Positions 5,854-6,196 of a DNA stretch of 6,196 bases are shown one piece after another. The stretch lies in NCBI GenBank assembly GCA_020052325.1, contig JAGVPF010000121.1:1-6196 (forward strand). The letters are read 5' to 3'. The notes beneath the pieces are model-generated. The model worked only from the letters and a program-made list of their open reading frames with translations, ran no database searches and was not told the DNA's origin. Source of the DNA: an archaeon (GTDB lineage: Archaea > Micrarchaeota > Micrarchaeia > Anstonellales > Bilamarchaeaceae). Made by a program: the position numbers and the translations under genes. The first letter of the stretch is position 1. Each line of letters starts with the position of its first letter.

Positions 5854-6196
5854 CTATGGACCATTGAACGGATCGCCGTTCAATCGGTCCTGGGCTTCCT
5901 GCTTCGTTGAAGAAACGTACTCGAAATGAGTAGAGGTGCCTTCTCCACAGGCTTGACGTCCCCCAATTCCTGGGGTAGCTCGCGTGAGTATATTTCTTGC
6001 TGCATTGAGGTCTCGTGGCATTGATGCCCCGCAAGGGCACTCATGCCACCTCTCCGCAAGCGTTTTCGTATATATCAAGCCGCAGCTGCTGCACGTTGAC
6101 GTGGTATGGGCAGGATCGACAAACACGACTTCACAACCAGCACTTTCAGCCTTGTAACGAAGCATGCTTGAGAATTCTGCCCAACTGCAATCCAAT
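5854..6196 (-). CDS. tnpB: TnpB (RuvC-like RNA-guided nuclease), C-terminal fragment
   Basis: The frame is open to the window edge; the protein continues beyond it, since TnpB usually has about 370-430 residues and only 113 are visible. The TTG at 6195 is internal. Seen in order: WAEFSSMLRYKAESAG, the helix before the zinc ribbon; VDPAHTTSTCSSCG with the first CxxC; RWHECPCG with the second pair as CxC; MPRDLNAARNIL, the third RuvC motif, keeping the Asp of DxNAA (fragment residue 62) while the more common DRD is PRD; and the tail GEGTST...VSSTKQEA typical of archaeal TnpB ends. TnpB proteins use an omega/reRNA to cut DNA and help retain the element. The stop TAG is at 5856-5854. Base use looks less GC-rich than in the neighbouring genes, as expected for a mobile gene. 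Nothing in the visible part looks broken. Confidence 0.93.
   Translation of the reverse strand, partial: LDCSWAEFSSMLRYKAESAGCEVVFVDPAHTTSTCSSCGLIYTKTLAERWHECPCGASMPRDLNAARNILTRATPGIGGRQACGEGTSTHFEYVSSTKQEAQDRLNGDPFNGP
5858..5890. repeat. 14-bp stem with one bulge at the tnpB 3' end
   Basis: GGACC (5858-5862) plus ATTGAACGG (5863-5871) pair with CCGTTCAAT (5876-5884) and GGTCC (5886-5890), with only C5885 unpaired and a 4-base loop. It encodes the last tnpB codons (RLNGDPFNGP and the codons before), so the protein tail here may be shaped by an RNA need. TTGAAC is shared with the palindrome at 5797-5814. Confidence 0.85.
6015..6049. repeat. 12-bp two-part hairpin inside the tnpB zinc-ribbon codons
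   Basis: GTGGCAT (6015-6021) pairs with ATGCCAC (6043-6049) and TGCCC (6025-6029) with GGGCA (6035-6039), separated by a symmetric 3x3 internal loop and closed by a 5-base loop. It covers the codons for WHECPCGASMP. It may be part of the guide RNA scaffold or a chance result of codon choice. Confidence 0.6.

Larger units (their letters stand above)
5797..5890 (-). ncRNA. Candidate omega/reRNA scaffold of the TnpB element
   Basis: Read on the - strand, the last tnpB codons and the next 57 bases fold into three successive hairpins: 5890-5858, 5843-5820 and 5814-5797. In TnpB systems the guide RNA scaffold is made from the tnpB 3' end and right end, overlaps the stop codon, and continues into flanking DNA that serves as guide. 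The first hairpin here spans the last tnpB codons just before the stop (5856-5854), as expected. The first two share an apical CGG-CGAN-CCG. If the scaffold ends at TTCAAG, the guide would begin TGCGCGACGATCTATCGG on the - strand. The 5' end is unknown; further hairpins at 5975-5961 and 6049-6015 may belong to it. No expression evidence is available. Confidence 0.5.
5797..6196 (-). mobile_element. Right part of an IS200/IS605-family (TnpB-bearing) element, truncated by the window edge
   Basis: The - strand carries the tnpB 3' end followed by clustered hairpins, the usual organisation of the right end in this family. Whether a TnpA is present (IS605 type) or absent (IS1341 type) cannot be seen. 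The right boundary is placed at the outer palindrome, whose - strand reading ends in GGTTCAAG; IS200/IS605 ends often finish in TTCAA-like cleavage sequences, but this boundary is inferred. The element converges tail-to-tail on the JAMM-like gene and leaves that gene intact. Confidence 0.6.

Noticed and set aside
6193..6195. TTG as the start of a small 113-residue protein
   Set aside because: The sequence from the first residue on matches the interior of TnpB, so the gene is cut by the window edge and does not begin here.

Overview
The window looks archaeal. It carries an FtsZ2-type tubulin homologue, an AglB/STT3 oligosaccharyltransferase, two GTG starts each preceded by a GGTG-type Shine-Dalgarno sequence, AT-rich TATA-like boxes in a GC-rich background, and a T-tract that could act as an archaeal terminator. 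A DPANN-type lineage (Micrarchaeota/Diapherotrites-like) is a reasonable guess from the gene styles, but nothing here proves it.

Layout on the + strand: (1) bases 1-378, the 3' end of a Cys-rich, probably exported protein of unknown function; (2) 379-595, an intergenic stretch with a T8 tract and two TATA-like boxes; (3) 596-1675, ftsZ (FtsZ2 type), complete; (4) 1676-1770, a gap with three 20-base tandem repeats and the aglB ribosome-binding site; (5) 1771-4884, aglB, 1037 aa, with every recognisable catalytic motif but with an extra multi-helix N-terminal module and a soluble domain rich in cysteines and sequons; (6) 4874-5755, a gene overlapping the aglB end by 11 bases and encoding a JAB/MPN-like (JAMM) putative metalloprotease. 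Facing these on the - strand, 6196-5854 is the C-terminal end of a TnpB (IS200/IS605/IS1341-type) protein. It is followed at 5797-5890 by a chain of strong hairpins that fits the element's right end and its omega/reRNA.

How the genes work together (inference): FtsZ2 acts in cell division, AglB N-glycosylates exported proteins, and the JAMM-like protein may be co-translated with AglB. The first protein (one NTT sequon, five Cys) and the AglB soluble domain (five sequons, ten Cys) both look built for an oxidising, glycosylated cell exterior. The TnpB element is an insertion converging on the 3' end of the operon. Its coding region looks less GC-rich than its neighbours.

The points most worth a second look are the JAMM-like protein with an expanded metal loop, the hairpin series downstream of and inside tnpB, the N-terminal fusion on AglB with its sharp cysteine partition, and the 20-base repeats just upstream of aglB.
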